Source: Bacteroidota bacterium
Lineage (GTDB): Bacteria > Bacteroidota > Bacteroidia > Chitinophagales > Chitinophagaceae
DNA length: 64,000 nt
Reading direction: 5' to 3'
Assembly (NCBI GenBank): GCA_023424015.1
Contig: JAFAEM010000009.1
Span: 1-64,000, forward strand
The position numbers were made by a program, and so were the translations under genes. The notes beneath the pieces are model-generated. The model ran no database searches. It had not been told where the DNA came from and saw nothing but the letters and a program-made list of their open reading frames with translations. This document shows positions 17,025 through 25,148 of the stretch, in pieces (within the stretch, counting starts at the first letter, position 1; every line of letters starts with the position of its first letter).

Positions 17025-17717
17025 ATGTCGATCGACAGGGAAGCATATTATCATATCAGTTCGCAGTTACAGCAAAAAAACGTAAGTCTTGTAGCTGTGT
17101 CGAAGACCAAACCCATTGAAGATATCGAGGAAATGTACCAGTTGGGACAAAGGGATTTTGGTGAAAACTACGTACAGGAAATGGTTGATAAGGCAACGAA
17201 ATTGCCAAAAGACATACGCTGGCATTTTATAGGACATCTCCAGACAAACAAGGTTAAATATATCGCGCCATTTGTTTCATTGATCCAAGGCGTCGATAGC
17301 CTGAAACTTTTAACGGAAATAAACAAACAGGCTGTAAAGAATAAAAGATCTATCGACTGTCTACTGCAAGTACATATTGCTGAAGAAGAGACAAAGTTTG
17401 GCCTGGATGAAGCGGAATTAAACCTTGCGATCAGGCAATTTGGTGACCTGGCACTTGAAAATGTAAGGATAAAAGGTCTGATGGGTATGGCTTCATTTAC
17501 TGATGATATGGTAAAAGTGAGAAAAGAGTTTCGCGGGTTAAAGCAGAACTTCGATAAATATTCCAGGATTGCAGCCTCATCAGTTAATTCTGACGACTGT
17601 GACCTCCGCATTCTTTCCATGGGAATGAGCAGTGACTATACCATCGCAATAGAGGAAGGTAGTAATATGGTACGTATAGGCAGTTTATTGTTTGGCGCAA
17701 GAAATTACGATGAATAG
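17025..17717 (+). CDS. YggS/PLPBP family pyridoxal-phosphate homeostasis protein
   Basis: The 230-residue protein is a single-domain alanine-racemase-fold PLP protein. The PLP lysine is K27 in LVAVSKTKP; further marks are GENYVQE near 60, WHFIGHLQTNK near 75, and LSMGMSSDYTIAIEEGSNMVRIG at the C-terminus that binds the phosphate. The family has no proven enzymatic reaction and buffers PLP and amino acid pools. The start at 17025 gives the usual length. It is a single gene. Confidence 0.92.
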   Translation: MSIDREAYYHISSQLQQKNVSLVAVSKTKPIEDIEEMYQLGQRDFGENYVQEMVDKATKLPKDIRWHFIGHLQTNKVKYIAPFVSLIQGVDSLKLLTEINKQAVKNKRSIDCLLQVHIAEEETKFGLDEAELNLAIRQFGDLALENVRIKGLMGMASFTDDMVKVRKEFRGLKQNFDKYSRIAASSVNSDDCDLRILSMGMSSDYTIAIEEGSNMVRIGSLLFGARNYDE

Positions 17718-17781
17718 CCATTTCATTTATCCCCGTTCTATGCCTGACTCCAGTACTGACAAGTTGTAGCTGTTAAAACAT

Positions 17782-18435
17782 TTATTTCGCTTTCGGATAG
17801 CCCGGGACATTTTGTCCAAGTACGATATCTCTGGTTGCTCTCAACATCCCATCCTTCATTTCTGGTTTTAAAACTCCGTTACCTCCCCGGGGCGGGTGGT
17901 TTTGATTTTCCTGTTGCAGGTAAGGATCATCTGCAAAAAGATACTCGTCGATCCAGTATTCGGCAATACCGGGCTCTTTGATAGTGGGATGAATATGTTT
18001 CGGGGCCCTGCTATCGGGGTAAGATGCCGGAACAAGTGTATAGAATTTATACTTACCGTCAGCGCCTGTCTTCAACCAGCCCCGCAGGTAACCGTGTCGC
18101 CTGGCCCATCCTTTTTCATTTCCCCGGGTTGGATACACACCCGTCTGGTCGGTGTGATACACATAAAGCACCACGTCTTTAGCTGGCGTCTTACCGTCGC
18201 TATGGAAAATAGTGCCGCTGATCTCGATCTTCGGTCCCGGCTGATCGAAATCGGGCAGGGTATCTACGTTATTTAGCTGATCGAAAGGAACAGGACATTC
18301 ATGAATGGCTTCGCAACCTTCGCAGCCGTCGCCTACAATTAAATCTGTCGCGGCTTTCTTGTTGGTTGCGTTATTTTGAGAGCAGGCTGGGAAAGCCTGG
18401 CAAATTACTAAGGTCAAAATCAGGAGTGGTTTCAT
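17782..18435 (-). CDS. Intradiol ring-cleavage dioxygenase-like lipoprotein
   Basis: The 217-residue protein begins with a lipoprotein signal ending FPAC (cysteine at about 18). The mature part is the beta-sandwich of intradiol dioxygenases: GTIFHSDGKTPAKDVVLYVYHTD, then LRGWLKTGADGKYKFYTLVPASY and KHIHPTI. Candidate iron ligands are the tyrosine in TGVYPTRG, the tyrosine in PASY and the two histidines of HIH, all four expected ligands. Classic intradiol enzymes open catechol rings in the cytosol; this one is exported and lipid-anchored, so its substrate is open. Two extra CxxC-like cysteines (CEGCEAIHEC) lie near the N-terminus. Confidence 0.8.
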   Translation of the reverse strand: MKPLLILTLVICQAFPACSQNNATNKKAATDLIVGDGCEGCEAIHECPVPFDQLNNVDTLPDFDQPGPKIEISGTIFHSDGKTPAKDVVLYVYHTDQTGVYPTRGNEKGWARRHGYLRGWLKTGADGKYKFYTLVPASYPDSRAPKHIHPTIKEPGIAEYWIDEYLFADDPYLQQENQNHPPRGGNGVLKPEMKDGMLRATRDIVLGQNVPGYPKAK

Positions 18436-18570
18436 ATTTGATCGATTTGTTTTATAAATCTCTCAAATCTTTGCCCGCTGTGGCAAAGCATTACACAAGC
18501 AGTATGGAATGCTTGATGAATGGAACTAATGATACATTCAACTCTTTTGAAGTCGGCGTTTCACCACAGG

Positions 18571-18849
18571 TCAGACACTTAATGCTTCTGACATCTAGTA
18601 ACACAAAACCCTGGAAAAACCATGGGTAAAACACGGACTTAAAAAGTATTTTTCCCGGAGGTGGAATTTCAACCCATGTCAGACACTTAATGCTTCTGAC
18701 ATCTAGTAACACAAAACCCTGGAAAAACCATGGGTAAAACACGGACTTAAAAAGTATTTTATCCGGAGGTGGAATTTCAGCCCATGTCAGACACTTAATG
18801 CTTCTGACATCTAGTAACACAAAACCCTGGAAAAACCATGGGTAAATCA
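18571..18849. repeat. 108-bp tandem repeat, about 2.6 copies
   Basis: Units begin at 18571, 18679 and 18787, an exact period of 108 bases, with only a few substitutions; the third copy stops after about 63 bases. Each unit holds a GTCAGA/TCTGAC hairpin, and from the second copy an outer CCCATG/CATGGG pair. The minus strand is open across the array only because 108 is a multiple of three. The rest of the 18436-19017 gap shows no gene. Confidence 0.85.
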
Positions 18850-19017
18850 CGGGCGTATAACGCTTTTTATCGCGTTGACTTCATGACTGGTCTTCCACCT
18901 TGGTTTTTATTCCCTAAACCCATGACCCCGGAGTTAATATCCCCATCCATCAAGCCAGCGCTACCCGTCGTGTAAACTATTTTACCACTGATAAGCTGTA
19001 AATTTATTTTACCATCT

Positions 19018-20043
19018 ATGTTTCAAAACAGGGGACTTTTAAAATATAAGCTACACCATGTATTCTTCTGGATGCTGGTTTTTGGCACCTGGTATTTTCT
19101 TCGCTACGAAGATTATCGGGAACCCGGGATGGCATTTAAGGTCACGCTTCTGAAGGTAATTGATCTTGCCGCCATGATCTATATCACCAATTACATTCTT
19201 CTTCCACAGCTGTTTTATAAAAAGAGATATGTCTTATTTGTAATTTGCCTGATTCTTTTGGTTGTGAGTAGCAGTATACTCAAAATGAATATCCAGGGCA
19301 GGATCATGAATGTGCCGGCACTTTATAACCTGACGGGCGATTTGAAACAAAGGGTCTACGATAACATGATCCCCCATTTCTTCCTGGTCATTGCTGGCGC
19401 AGCAGTAAAACTAATGTTCGATTATAGTCGACTTCAACAGCGAATGGCAGAGACCGCAAAGGAAAAAGCTGAAGCGGAACTTAACTTCCTGAAATCCCAG
19501 ATCAATCCTCATTTTCTGTTCAACTCGCTCAATTCTGTTTATTTCCTGATCGACAAAAACAACACTGCAGCCAGGGCTTCACTTCTTAAGTTTTCTGATA
19601 TGTTACGCTACCAGCTATATGAAGCAAATGGGGCCCAAATACCGGTAGAACGGGAAATTGCATATCTCGAAGACTATGTAGGACTCCAAAAATTGCGTAA
19701 AGATGAGGATTATGCTGTTTCCCTGACATACACAGATAAAGTAAAGGGTTTTTTGATCGAGCCTTTGTTGCTGATCCCGTTTGTCGAGAATGCATTTAAA
19801 CATGCAGCGCCTGATGCTGAAAAAAACAATTTCATAACACTGCAATTGGACAGGAAAAATGGAGAATTCATTTTCAACGCGACTAATTCAAAAGGTCGTG
19901 AAAAAGCAACCGATCCCTTTAGCGGTATCGGGCTGACCAATGTAAAGAGGAGACTGGAACTTTTATATCCTGGAAAACACGAGTTGAATATCCGTAACGA
20001 GGAACATGTTTACAAGGTAGAGATGAAACTTAAGATTACCTGA
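19018..20043 (+). CDS. LytS-type sensor histidine kinase
   Basis: Four hydrophobic helices (about residues 14-30, 45-63, 70-88 and 118-135) are followed by a coiled-coil stretch (RMAETAKEKAEAEL) and the His_kinase box LKSQINPHFLFNSLNS with the phosphorylated H165. A short GHKL ATPase domain ends the protein (LIPFVENAFKHA as N box, GIGLTNVKRRLELLY as G box). The 341-residue layout is the standard four-helix LytS/YehU-like kinase of Bacteroidota. The response regulator gene follows 51 bases later, so the two form an operon and signalling pair. The stimulus is unknown. Confidence 0.92.
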   Translation: MFQNRGLLKYKLHHVFFWMLVFGTWYFLRYEDYREPGMAFKVTLLKVIDLAAMIYITNYILLPQLFYKKRYVLFVICLILLVVSSSILKMNIQGRIMNVPALYNLTGDLKQRVYDNMIPHFFLVIAGAAVKLMFDYSRLQQRMAETAKEKAEAELNFLKSQINPHFLFNSLNSVYFLIDKNNTAARASLLKFSDMLRYQLYEANGAQIPVEREIAYLEDYVGLQKLRKDEDYAVSLTYTDKVKGFLIEPLLLIPFVENAFKHAAPDAEKNNFITLQLDRKNGEFIFNATNSKGREKATDPFSGIGLTNVKRRLELLYPGKHELNIRNEEHVYKVEMKLKIT

Positions 20044-20094
20044 TTCACCTCGATCTAGACCAGTAATTCTAATTTGCCCGAGAAACATACTAAA

Positions 20095-20817
20095 ATGAAA
20101 ATAAAGTGTATCATAATCGATGATGAGCCCCTGGCCCGAAAAGGTCTGAGGGAATACATCACTGAAATCGATTTCCTGGAGCTTTCGGGCGAATTCGACA
20201 ACCCCGTAAAGGCGGCGGATCTGCTTGCAAAGAACGAGATACAACTGATACTGTTGGACATTCAGATGCCAAAGATCACCGGGATTGATTTTCTGAAATC
20301 GTTAAGAACAGCCCCGCCGGTAATCTTTACTACAGCCTATCCCCAGTTTGCTGTCGATGGCTATGAGCTGAACGCGCTAGACTATCTCGTAAAACCAATC
20401 TCGTTTGACCGATTTCTTAAAGCAGCCTTAAAAGCGCGTGAGTATTATGAGTTGCGGGAAAAAAACAGTGCATCGAAACCTTCGGATAAAACCGGTTTCT
20501 TTTTTATTAAAGCGGATAATAAGCTGGTAAAAATCTCGCTCGACGAATTGAAATTCGTAGAAGCCCTGCAAAACTATGTGGTGGTTCATACCCGCGACAA
20601 AAAATACATCACGTATCTAACCTTTAAGGCAGTAGAGGAATACCTTCCTGCCGACAGGTTTATTAAAACACATAAATCCTATATTGTCGCAGCTGATAAG
20701 ATTGATTGTATAGAAGGTAATTCGATCCGAATTGGTTCAAATGACATACCGATCAGCCGAAACCTGAAAGAAGAAGTGCTGGAAAAACTTTTGAATGGTA
20801 AATTTCTTAAACGATGA
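20095..20817 (+). CDS. LytTR-family response regulator
   Basis: From the ATG at 20095 the protein is 240 residues. The receiver domain has the acidic pair DD (residues 9-10), the phosphoacceptor aspartate at about 55 (LLDIQMP) and the K in LVKPIS near 102. Residues about 135-238 form a LytTR DNA-binding domain (FFIKADNKLVKISLDEL, then FIKTHKSYIVA). It should be activated by the preceding LytS-type kinase. An upstream in-frame ATG at 20074 would add seven unconserved residues. Confidence 0.93.
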   Translation: MKIKCIIIDDEPLARKGLREYITEIDFLELSGEFDNPVKAADLLAKNEIQLILLDIQMPKITGIDFLKSLRTAPPVIFTTAYPQFAVDGYELNALDYLVKPISFDRFLKAALKAREYYELREKNSASKPSDKTGFFFIKADNKLVKISLDELKFVEALQNYVVVHTRDKKYITYLTFKAVEEYLPADRFIKTHKSYIVAADKIDCIEGNSIRIGSNDIPISRNLKEEVLEKLLNGKFLKR

Positions 20818-20851
20818 ATGAACAACCTGATTGGATTCAAATAATTCAAGA

Positions 20852-21268
20852 CTAGTCATATCCCTCGACTTCCACAATTTCGCCATAGTCCACAAATAGC
20901 TCAGAGCCTTCGGGAATGTCGACGATGGCTTCAAAGTACTCCCCATCATTAACTGAAATGATATTCGGGATAGGCGAATGATTAAGATAGTTTACCAGGT
21001 CCATGATCTTAAACCCGTAGTCTGGCACAAAATAATCCTTTTCATCATACAGGCAGTATGTTTCGACCAGGGCACGCGAATGTGCGGGGAGTTGCTCCAC
21101 TTCTCGAATGGGCAGCCTGATCCAGTGGCCTTCATTCCTGGAAAATAAAGTCCGGCAGCCTTTGGGAATATCTCTAATTGCGAAAACACCTATGCCGTGT
21201 ACCGGCGAGGGCTTTAATGCCACAAAGGTTTCTGATGAAAGCTCCCGGAGAAGTTCTTCTTTCGTCAT
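20852..21268 (-). CDS. Small SET-domain lysine methyltransferase-like protein (first of two)
   Basis: The 138-residue protein is essentially a bare SET domain. Motifs are HGIGVFAIRDIPKG (residues 24-37, SAM-binding GxG), LVNYLNHSPIPN (91-102, the NHSxxPN motif) and ELFVDYGE (123-130, catalytic tyrosine region). There are no pre-SET or post-SET cysteines. It would methylate lysine side chains using SAM. It is the last gene of a minus-strand trio with a Lys-rich 53-residue protein 24 bases upstream and a second SET protein before that. Confidence 0.85.
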   Translation of the reverse strand: MTKEELLRELSSETFVALKPSPVHGIGVFAIRDIPKGCRTLFSRNEGHWIRLPIREVEQLPAHSRALVETYCLYDEKDYFVPDYGFKIMDLVNYLNHSPIPNIISVNDGEYFEAIVDIPEGSELFVDYGEIVEVEGYD

Positions 21269-21292
21269 TGGAAGATATAAAAAAGACAGTGA

Positions 21293-21454
21293 TCAGCTAC
21301 CCCGTTGTGAGCCGGTATTCGATTGCTTGGAAACAAAACCCGTGGATTTAGGTTTCTGTATAAACTTAGAACCACCTTTTTCATTGGCTGTTGCATTAGC
21401 CTTCTTTTTGTCTTTCTTTTGGCCTTTTTTATTCTGCTGGTTCAATAGCGACAT
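21293..21454 (-). CDS. Lysine-rich 53-residue basic protein between two SET genes
   Basis: From the ATG at 21454 the product has 53 residues with 12 lysines and 1 arginine against 2 acidic residues. Its first half has two clusters (NKKGQKKDKKK), and the rest is Gly/Ser/Asn/Gln-rich and likely disordered. It has no signal peptide or helix. The composition resembles small DNA- or RNA-binding basic proteins. Its place between two SET methyltransferase genes suggests it could be their substrate. A longer start at 21496 would add a hydrophobic stretch not in keeping with the rest. Function is inferred only. Confidence 0.65.
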   Translation of the reverse strand: MSLLNQQNKKGQKKDKKKANATANEKGGSKFIQKPKSTGFVSKQSNTGSQRGS

Positions 21455-21503
21455 AGCATGAGGATTTATTAACTGTAAATATAAAAAAATAATCAAAAAA
21501 TAA

Positions 21504-21929
21504 CTAGCCGCGCTTCTTGTCCAAACGCAAATTATGCCGGATTACATCCCAGTACTCTTTGCCATAGGATACGAGAATTTCCGAACCTGCGGGTATATCA
21601 CGGGTAGCCTCAATAAAGACCTTGTAGTTCTCTTCGGTATAAACAGCGTTATTGGTCACGCCTTTTACTTTCTGCAAACCCCGGGCATCATTGGCATACC
21701 TGCCCAGCGCCTTAGAATATGATCCGGCATCGATCACATGATTCCGATCGATATAATAGATATAACCATTCTTGCCGTCATTATGATTAACCTCTTTCCA
21801 GGTTGTCATCTTTCCTTTATATTCGACAATACGGGTACCCTTGGGAACAAACTTTTTGGTGAACAGACCCATTCCCGATGCAGGTATCGTTGATCTTTTT
21901 ATATATAGTTGTTTTTCTAGTAGTGCCAT
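21504..21929 (-). CDS. Small SET-domain lysine methyltransferase-like protein (second of two)
   Basis: The ATG at 21929 has an AAAGGA ribosome-binding site and gives 141 residues; an earlier in-frame ATG at 22046 reads through unrelated sequence. Motifs are ASGMGLFTKKFVPKG (17-31), GRYANDARG (76-84) with NN at 93-94 in place of a simple NHS, and SEILVSYGKEYW (116-127). The C-terminal tail is basic (RLDKKRG). A near-match -7 element (TACCTTCG, 21951-21958) precedes it, so this is probably the first gene of the SET-basic-SET operon. Confidence 0.85.
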   Translation of the reverse strand: MALLEKQLYIKRSTIPASGMGLFTKKFVPKGTRIVEYKGKMTTWKEVNHNDGKNGYIYYIDRNHVIDAGSYSKALGRYANDARGLQKVKGVTNNAVYTEENYKVFIEATRDIPAGSEILVSYGKEYWDVIRHNLRLDKKRG

Positions 21930-22139
21930 AGTTCCTTTTGTTACGGTGGGCGAAGGTAGCAGGTTCTGAAGTAATAAAGCGAATAAAAGATAAGAGTGGT
22001 ACTTTTGAGACGCTGCAGATTTTACGACGTGGAAAATTGTCGACAAAAACGTCCACGAATTCGATCTTTTGCCGCATTTGTCAAATAGGTAAGATTTTTG
22101 GAGGCTTGTTTGTACATTCTAAAATCAAAATCAAATAAT

Positions 22140-22769
22140 ATGAAACTTTTATCTTTTTCAAAGCTGGCACTATGTACGCTGGCTGTTGGTATTATCGGGT
22201 ATAGTTGCAACAATGAAAATGCCGGCAGTGATCAAAATGCCGACACGAGCACTACTACCAGTGAAACTTCACATGCAGATATGAATATGGCGGGGGATAC
22301 CGCAACTGTAGCCCTTGTCGATAAAGCTGAAGCAGTTCTGACCGGCACTTATCCTGACACAACTTTGAGCGGTACCGCGAAGTTTGAAACAGTTAGTGAT
22401 GGAAAAGTTAAAATGAATATCGAAATTACAGTCGCTGCTAAAGCAGGTAAGGAAGTTGCCGTGCATATCCACGAACATGGTGATTGCAGCGACAATGGTA
22501 AAATGGCGCACGGTCACTGGAATCCAACCAATGCACAACACGGCAAATGGGGAAGTGACAGCTTTCACTCCGGCGATATAGGTAATGTAAAACTGGATTC
22601 AAAAGGAAAAGGTTCAGTAACGATCGAAACCGATCTATGGACCCTGGGCGGAGCTCCCGGTAAAAATATCTTAGGTAAAGCCATCATCGTACATGGTGGT
22701 GTAGATGACTTCAAGACCCAGCCGACGGGAGATGCGGGTTCAAGAATCGGATGCGGTGTAATTAAGTAA
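22140..22769 (+). CDS. sodC: Cu/Zn superoxide dismutase, lipoprotein form
   Basis: From the ATG at 22140 the 209-residue protein has a lipoprotein signal ending GYSC (cysteine at about 23) and a Thr/Ser-rich tether. The SOD fold follows with VHIHEHGDCS (two copper histidines), GHWNPTNAQHGKWG (bridging and zinc histidines), a G-D-I-G metal loop and IIVHGGVDDF (final copper histidine), ending GSRIGCGVIK with the disulfide cysteine. It converts superoxide to peroxide and oxygen in the periplasm or at the membrane. It stands alone with a strong terminator. Confidence 0.93.
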   Translation: MKLLSFSKLALCTLAVGIIGYSCNNENAGSDQNADTSTTTSETSHADMNMAGDTATVALVDKAEAVLTGTYPDTTLSGTAKFETVSDGKVKMNIEITVAAKAGKEVAVHIHEHGDCSDNGKMAHGHWNPTNAQHGKWGSDSFHSGDIGNVKLDSKGKGSVTIETDLWTLGGAPGKNILGKAIIVHGGVDDFKTQPTGDAGSRIGCGVIK

Positions 22770-22808
22770 GCCGGTAACGCTATATGCAGGACGTGAAAAT
22801 CAGTCCGC

Positions 22809-22841
22809 ATGATCCGTGTAATCTGTGTAATCCGTGGCTAC
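22809..22841. repeat. Dispersed CCGTGTAATCYGTG-type repeat, copy 1
   Basis: Reiterated short words (CCGTGTAATC, TGTGTAATCCGTGGC) match, in either orientation, the CACGAAT-rich elements at 36448-36480, 52738-52835 and 62460-62580. It lies between a gene end and a terminator. Function unknown. Confidence 0.5.
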
Positions 22842-22872
22842 ATCAGCTGCCGCCGGGCAGGGTTTATATAAC

Positions 22873-22921
22873 AAGGGACAAAGTGCGTATGCATCAACCT
22901 GGCACTTTGTCCCTTTTTTTC
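22873..22921 (+). terminator. Strong rho-independent terminator after sodC
   Basis: A perfect 14-bp stem (AAGGGACAAAGTGC with GCACTTTGTCCCTT) with a 15-base loop is followed by TTTTTT. It lies between the convergent sodC and DUF4251 genes and can act for sodC. Confidence 0.8.
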
Positions 22922-22947
22922 TATCAATTAATTTAAATCTTAGAATT

Positions 22948-23436
22948 TTAGAATCCTCTCTTCTCCGCCTTTCCTTTTACAACGTAACCGTTGAAAGAGA
23001 TACCCTGCCGGTTGGTACTGTTAACTCGCAAAGAAGCGCGGCCATTTTCAAAAATCGTGAAGTAAAGTGCCTGTACATCCCTGGCATCTTTTGGAGTGAT
23101 CGTGAGATCCCAGCGTTGCTTTTTCCTTTTTTCTAAAATGTAGTTAAACTCAGCAGAGGTAAACTTTATACCGCCATCTGAGGGATCGATGGGAGCCGTA
23201 TAGGCACGACCGAAATAGGGCAGATAACATATAACCGTATCGGGTTTGACCACGACGTCATATTCCGTAGTAAGTTGCCGGGTTCTGCCGCGGGCCGGAC
23301 TGACGGTTTCGGCTTTAAAAATAAAATTCTTTGTTTCCAGTATCTCCTGGACATTAAGCGCTGCATCTTCCTGCGACAGTACCACGCTTGCGGGGAGCAG
23401 CGACATGAGAATAATAATAAATTGTTTCATAACCAA
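22948..23436 (-). CDS. DUF4251-type secreted protein
   Basis: The 162-residue protein starts with a signal peptide (IIILMSLLPASVVLSQ, cut around residue 22). The mature part matches the Bacteroidota DUF4251 pattern: NFIFKAETVSP, then YDVVVKPDTVICYLPYFGRAY, and a beta-rich C-terminus with SNTNRQGISFNGYV-like text. The family has no known function and is thought to be periplasmic or surface. It is a single gene, divergent from a small beta-barrel gene. Confidence 0.75.
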   Translation of the reverse strand: MVMKQFIIILMSLLPASVVLSQEDAALNVQEILETKNFIFKAETVSPARGRTRQLTTEYDVVVKPDTVICYLPYFGRAYTAPIDPSDGGIKFTSAEFNYILEKRKKQRWDLTITPKDARDVQALYFTIFENGRASLRVNSTNRQGISFNGYVVKGKAEKRGF

Positions 23437-23564
23437 ACCTTACCTTTTTATCCAGAAAATATGCCAACTAAATTTAATAAAATCCTATTATTTCCCATTA
23501 ACAGCGTTTTCACTATGTTTAATCCTGCGTGGCAGGAAGTTTGCCCATTTTCGTGAAAACCCTT

Positions 23565-24053
23565 ATGAAAATAGCCCTGATTATCGCGCTTATACTTTTT
23601 TCCCTGGCAGGTCAAGCGCAATTAAAAGGATTCAGCCTTGGACCGTATGCAGAAATGGCTACTCCGACGGCTGGTTTTAAGGATACCCATAAAAATGGTT
23701 ACGGTGCAGGTCTCGGAGCCGATATCCGGCTTGGTAAGATCGGCCTCACCGGTTCGGTGGGCTATATGCATTTTGAAGGCAAATCCGTTATTACCGGTGA
23801 AACAACCAAGGATCACTCTTCACTCAAAGCCGTTCCCATGCGGGTCGGATTAAAGTATCGTTTTGTACCTGCAGTATACGCCAAACTTGAATCGGGGGTT
23901 GCCCGTTTTACAGGCGGCGATGAAACTGCTTTTATATTTTCACCCGGTATAGGTGTGCGCGTATTAGGCCTGGACATACAGGCAAAGTACGAACTTTGGA
24001 AAGCTGATCACACATTTTCCTTTTTGGGATTGAAAGCTGGTTTTAATTTCTGA
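23565..24053 (+). CDS. Small outer-membrane beta-barrel protein
   Basis: From the ATG at 23565 the product is 162 residues with a signal peptide (MKIALIIALILFSLAGQAQ). The mature chain alternates polar and hydrophobic residues in about eight strands with glycine-rich turns, and ends in an aromatic residue (GFNF), the usual mark of outer membrane barrels. It resembles the OmpW/PorT-like 'outer membrane beta-barrel' group of Bacteroidota. The ligand or role is unknown. An earlier ATG at 23529 would put extra residues before the signal peptide. Confidence 0.75.
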   Translation: MKIALIIALILFSLAGQAQLKGFSLGPYAEMATPTAGFKDTHKNGYGAGLGADIRLGKIGLTGSVGYMHFEGKSVITGETTKDHSSLKAVPMRVGLKYRFVPAVYAKLESGVARFTGGDETAFIFSPGIGVRVLGLDIQAKYELWKADHTFSFLGLKAGFNF

Positions 24054-24125
24054 CCTGATATACTTTTAATGGCGAACCTTCATAGTATATAAAATGTTTT
24101 ATCTTCCCCCATACAAATCTATTGT

Positions 24126-25037
24126 ATGAAAAATTCAATATGGGGAATTGACCTGGGCGGCACAAAGATAGAAGGTGCCATTCTTCCATCACTCAAGGAC
24201 GCGCGACCTATACTAAGGACAAGAATTGATACCGGAGCTGACAAAGGATATGAAAATATACTTGACCAGATCGTAAAACTGGTGCAACAGATGACCAGGG
24301 AGTCAGGGCTCCAGCCCGGGAAAATAGGTTTTGGTACACCAGGTGTTCTGGATCCCGTGCTTCAAACTATGAAAAACTGCAACAGCACCGCACTGAATGG
24401 TATGCCTCTTGAAAAAGATCTGCGTCAGCGCCTGGGAATTGAAGTGGTGCTAGCCAACGACGCGAATTGTTTTGCCCTGGCCGAAACCCTATGGGGTGTG
24501 GTGAAAGAAAAAGAATTGCCAGCACGAAACGTATTTGGTATTATCATGGGTACCGGTGTCGGAGGTGGGATCATTTTCGACGGGCATGTTTGGAATGGGA
24601 AACAGGGCATCGCTGGCGAATGGGGGCATAATTACCTGGATGAGAGTGGGGGCCCCTGCTATTGTGGAAAATCGGGTTGTGTCGAGACGGTAATCTCAGG
24701 GCCCGCGACTGAACGCTATTATGAAAAGGTAAGCGGGAAAAAACTTCGATTAAAAGAAATTTATACCAGTTATAAAAACGGCGGTGATGATGCTGCCAGG
24801 AAAACAATCGAAAGACTTTGCCATTTCTTTGGGAAAGCAGTATCCGTGATCACCAACCTGCTCGATCCGGATGTGATTGTCGTAGGGGGTGGGGTGGGGA
24901 ATATTGACGAGCTATATAGCCTGGGTCTTGACTCATTAAAAGATCATGTATTTAATAATCGCCTCGATACTCCGGTGCTAAAGCCCGTTTTGGGTGACAG
25001 CGCAGGGGTATTTGGTGCTGCAGCCCTTGTGGGTTAG
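24126..25037 (+). CDS. ROK family sugar kinase
   Basis: The 303-residue protein begins with the phosphate loop IWGIDLGGTKIEGA and contains the ROK zinc motif CYCGKSGCVE near residue 180, after GEWGHNYLDE whose histidine also binds zinc. The catalytic aspartate sits in LANDANCFALAE. ROK kinases phosphorylate glucose, fructose, mannose or N-acetylated amino sugars with ATP; no DNA-binding domain is present, so it is a kinase and not a repressor. The specific sugar is not predictable. Confidence 0.9.
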   Translation: MKNSIWGIDLGGTKIEGAILPSLKDARPILRTRIDTGADKGYENILDQIVKLVQQMTRESGLQPGKIGFGTPGVLDPVLQTMKNCNSTALNGMPLEKDLRQRLGIEVVLANDANCFALAETLWGVVKEKELPARNVFGIIMGTGVGGGIIFDGHVWNGKQGIAGEWGHNYLDESGGPCYCGKSGCVETVISGPATERYYEKVSGKKLRLKEIYTSYKNGGDDAARKTIERLCHFFGKAVSVITNLLDPDVIVVGGGVGNIDELYSLGLDSLKDHVFNNRLDTPVLKPVLGDSAGVFGAAALVG

Positions 25038-25148
25038 AATCAGGAATGAAGATTTTTAGCTTCTGCTGGTAAACCGATTTAATTATTTTGGGGTTATAAA
25101 TTAAATTCAGAAAAGAATTCTGTAATTTTAGTTTACTCCCTCATTACC

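Noticed and set aside
18491..18850. 119-codon minus-strand reading frame with a 36-residue repeat
   Set aside because: It is open because the repeat period is a multiple of three; the translation has odd composition and runs over hairpin DNA with no start signal.
19018..20817. LytS/LytTR pair as a novel system
   Set aside because: The layout is the standard Bacteroidota four-helix LytS kinase with its LytTR regulator.
22834..23136. 100-codon plus-strand frame across the sodC terminator
   Set aside because: It reads through a strong terminator hairpin and antisense to the DUF4251 gene.
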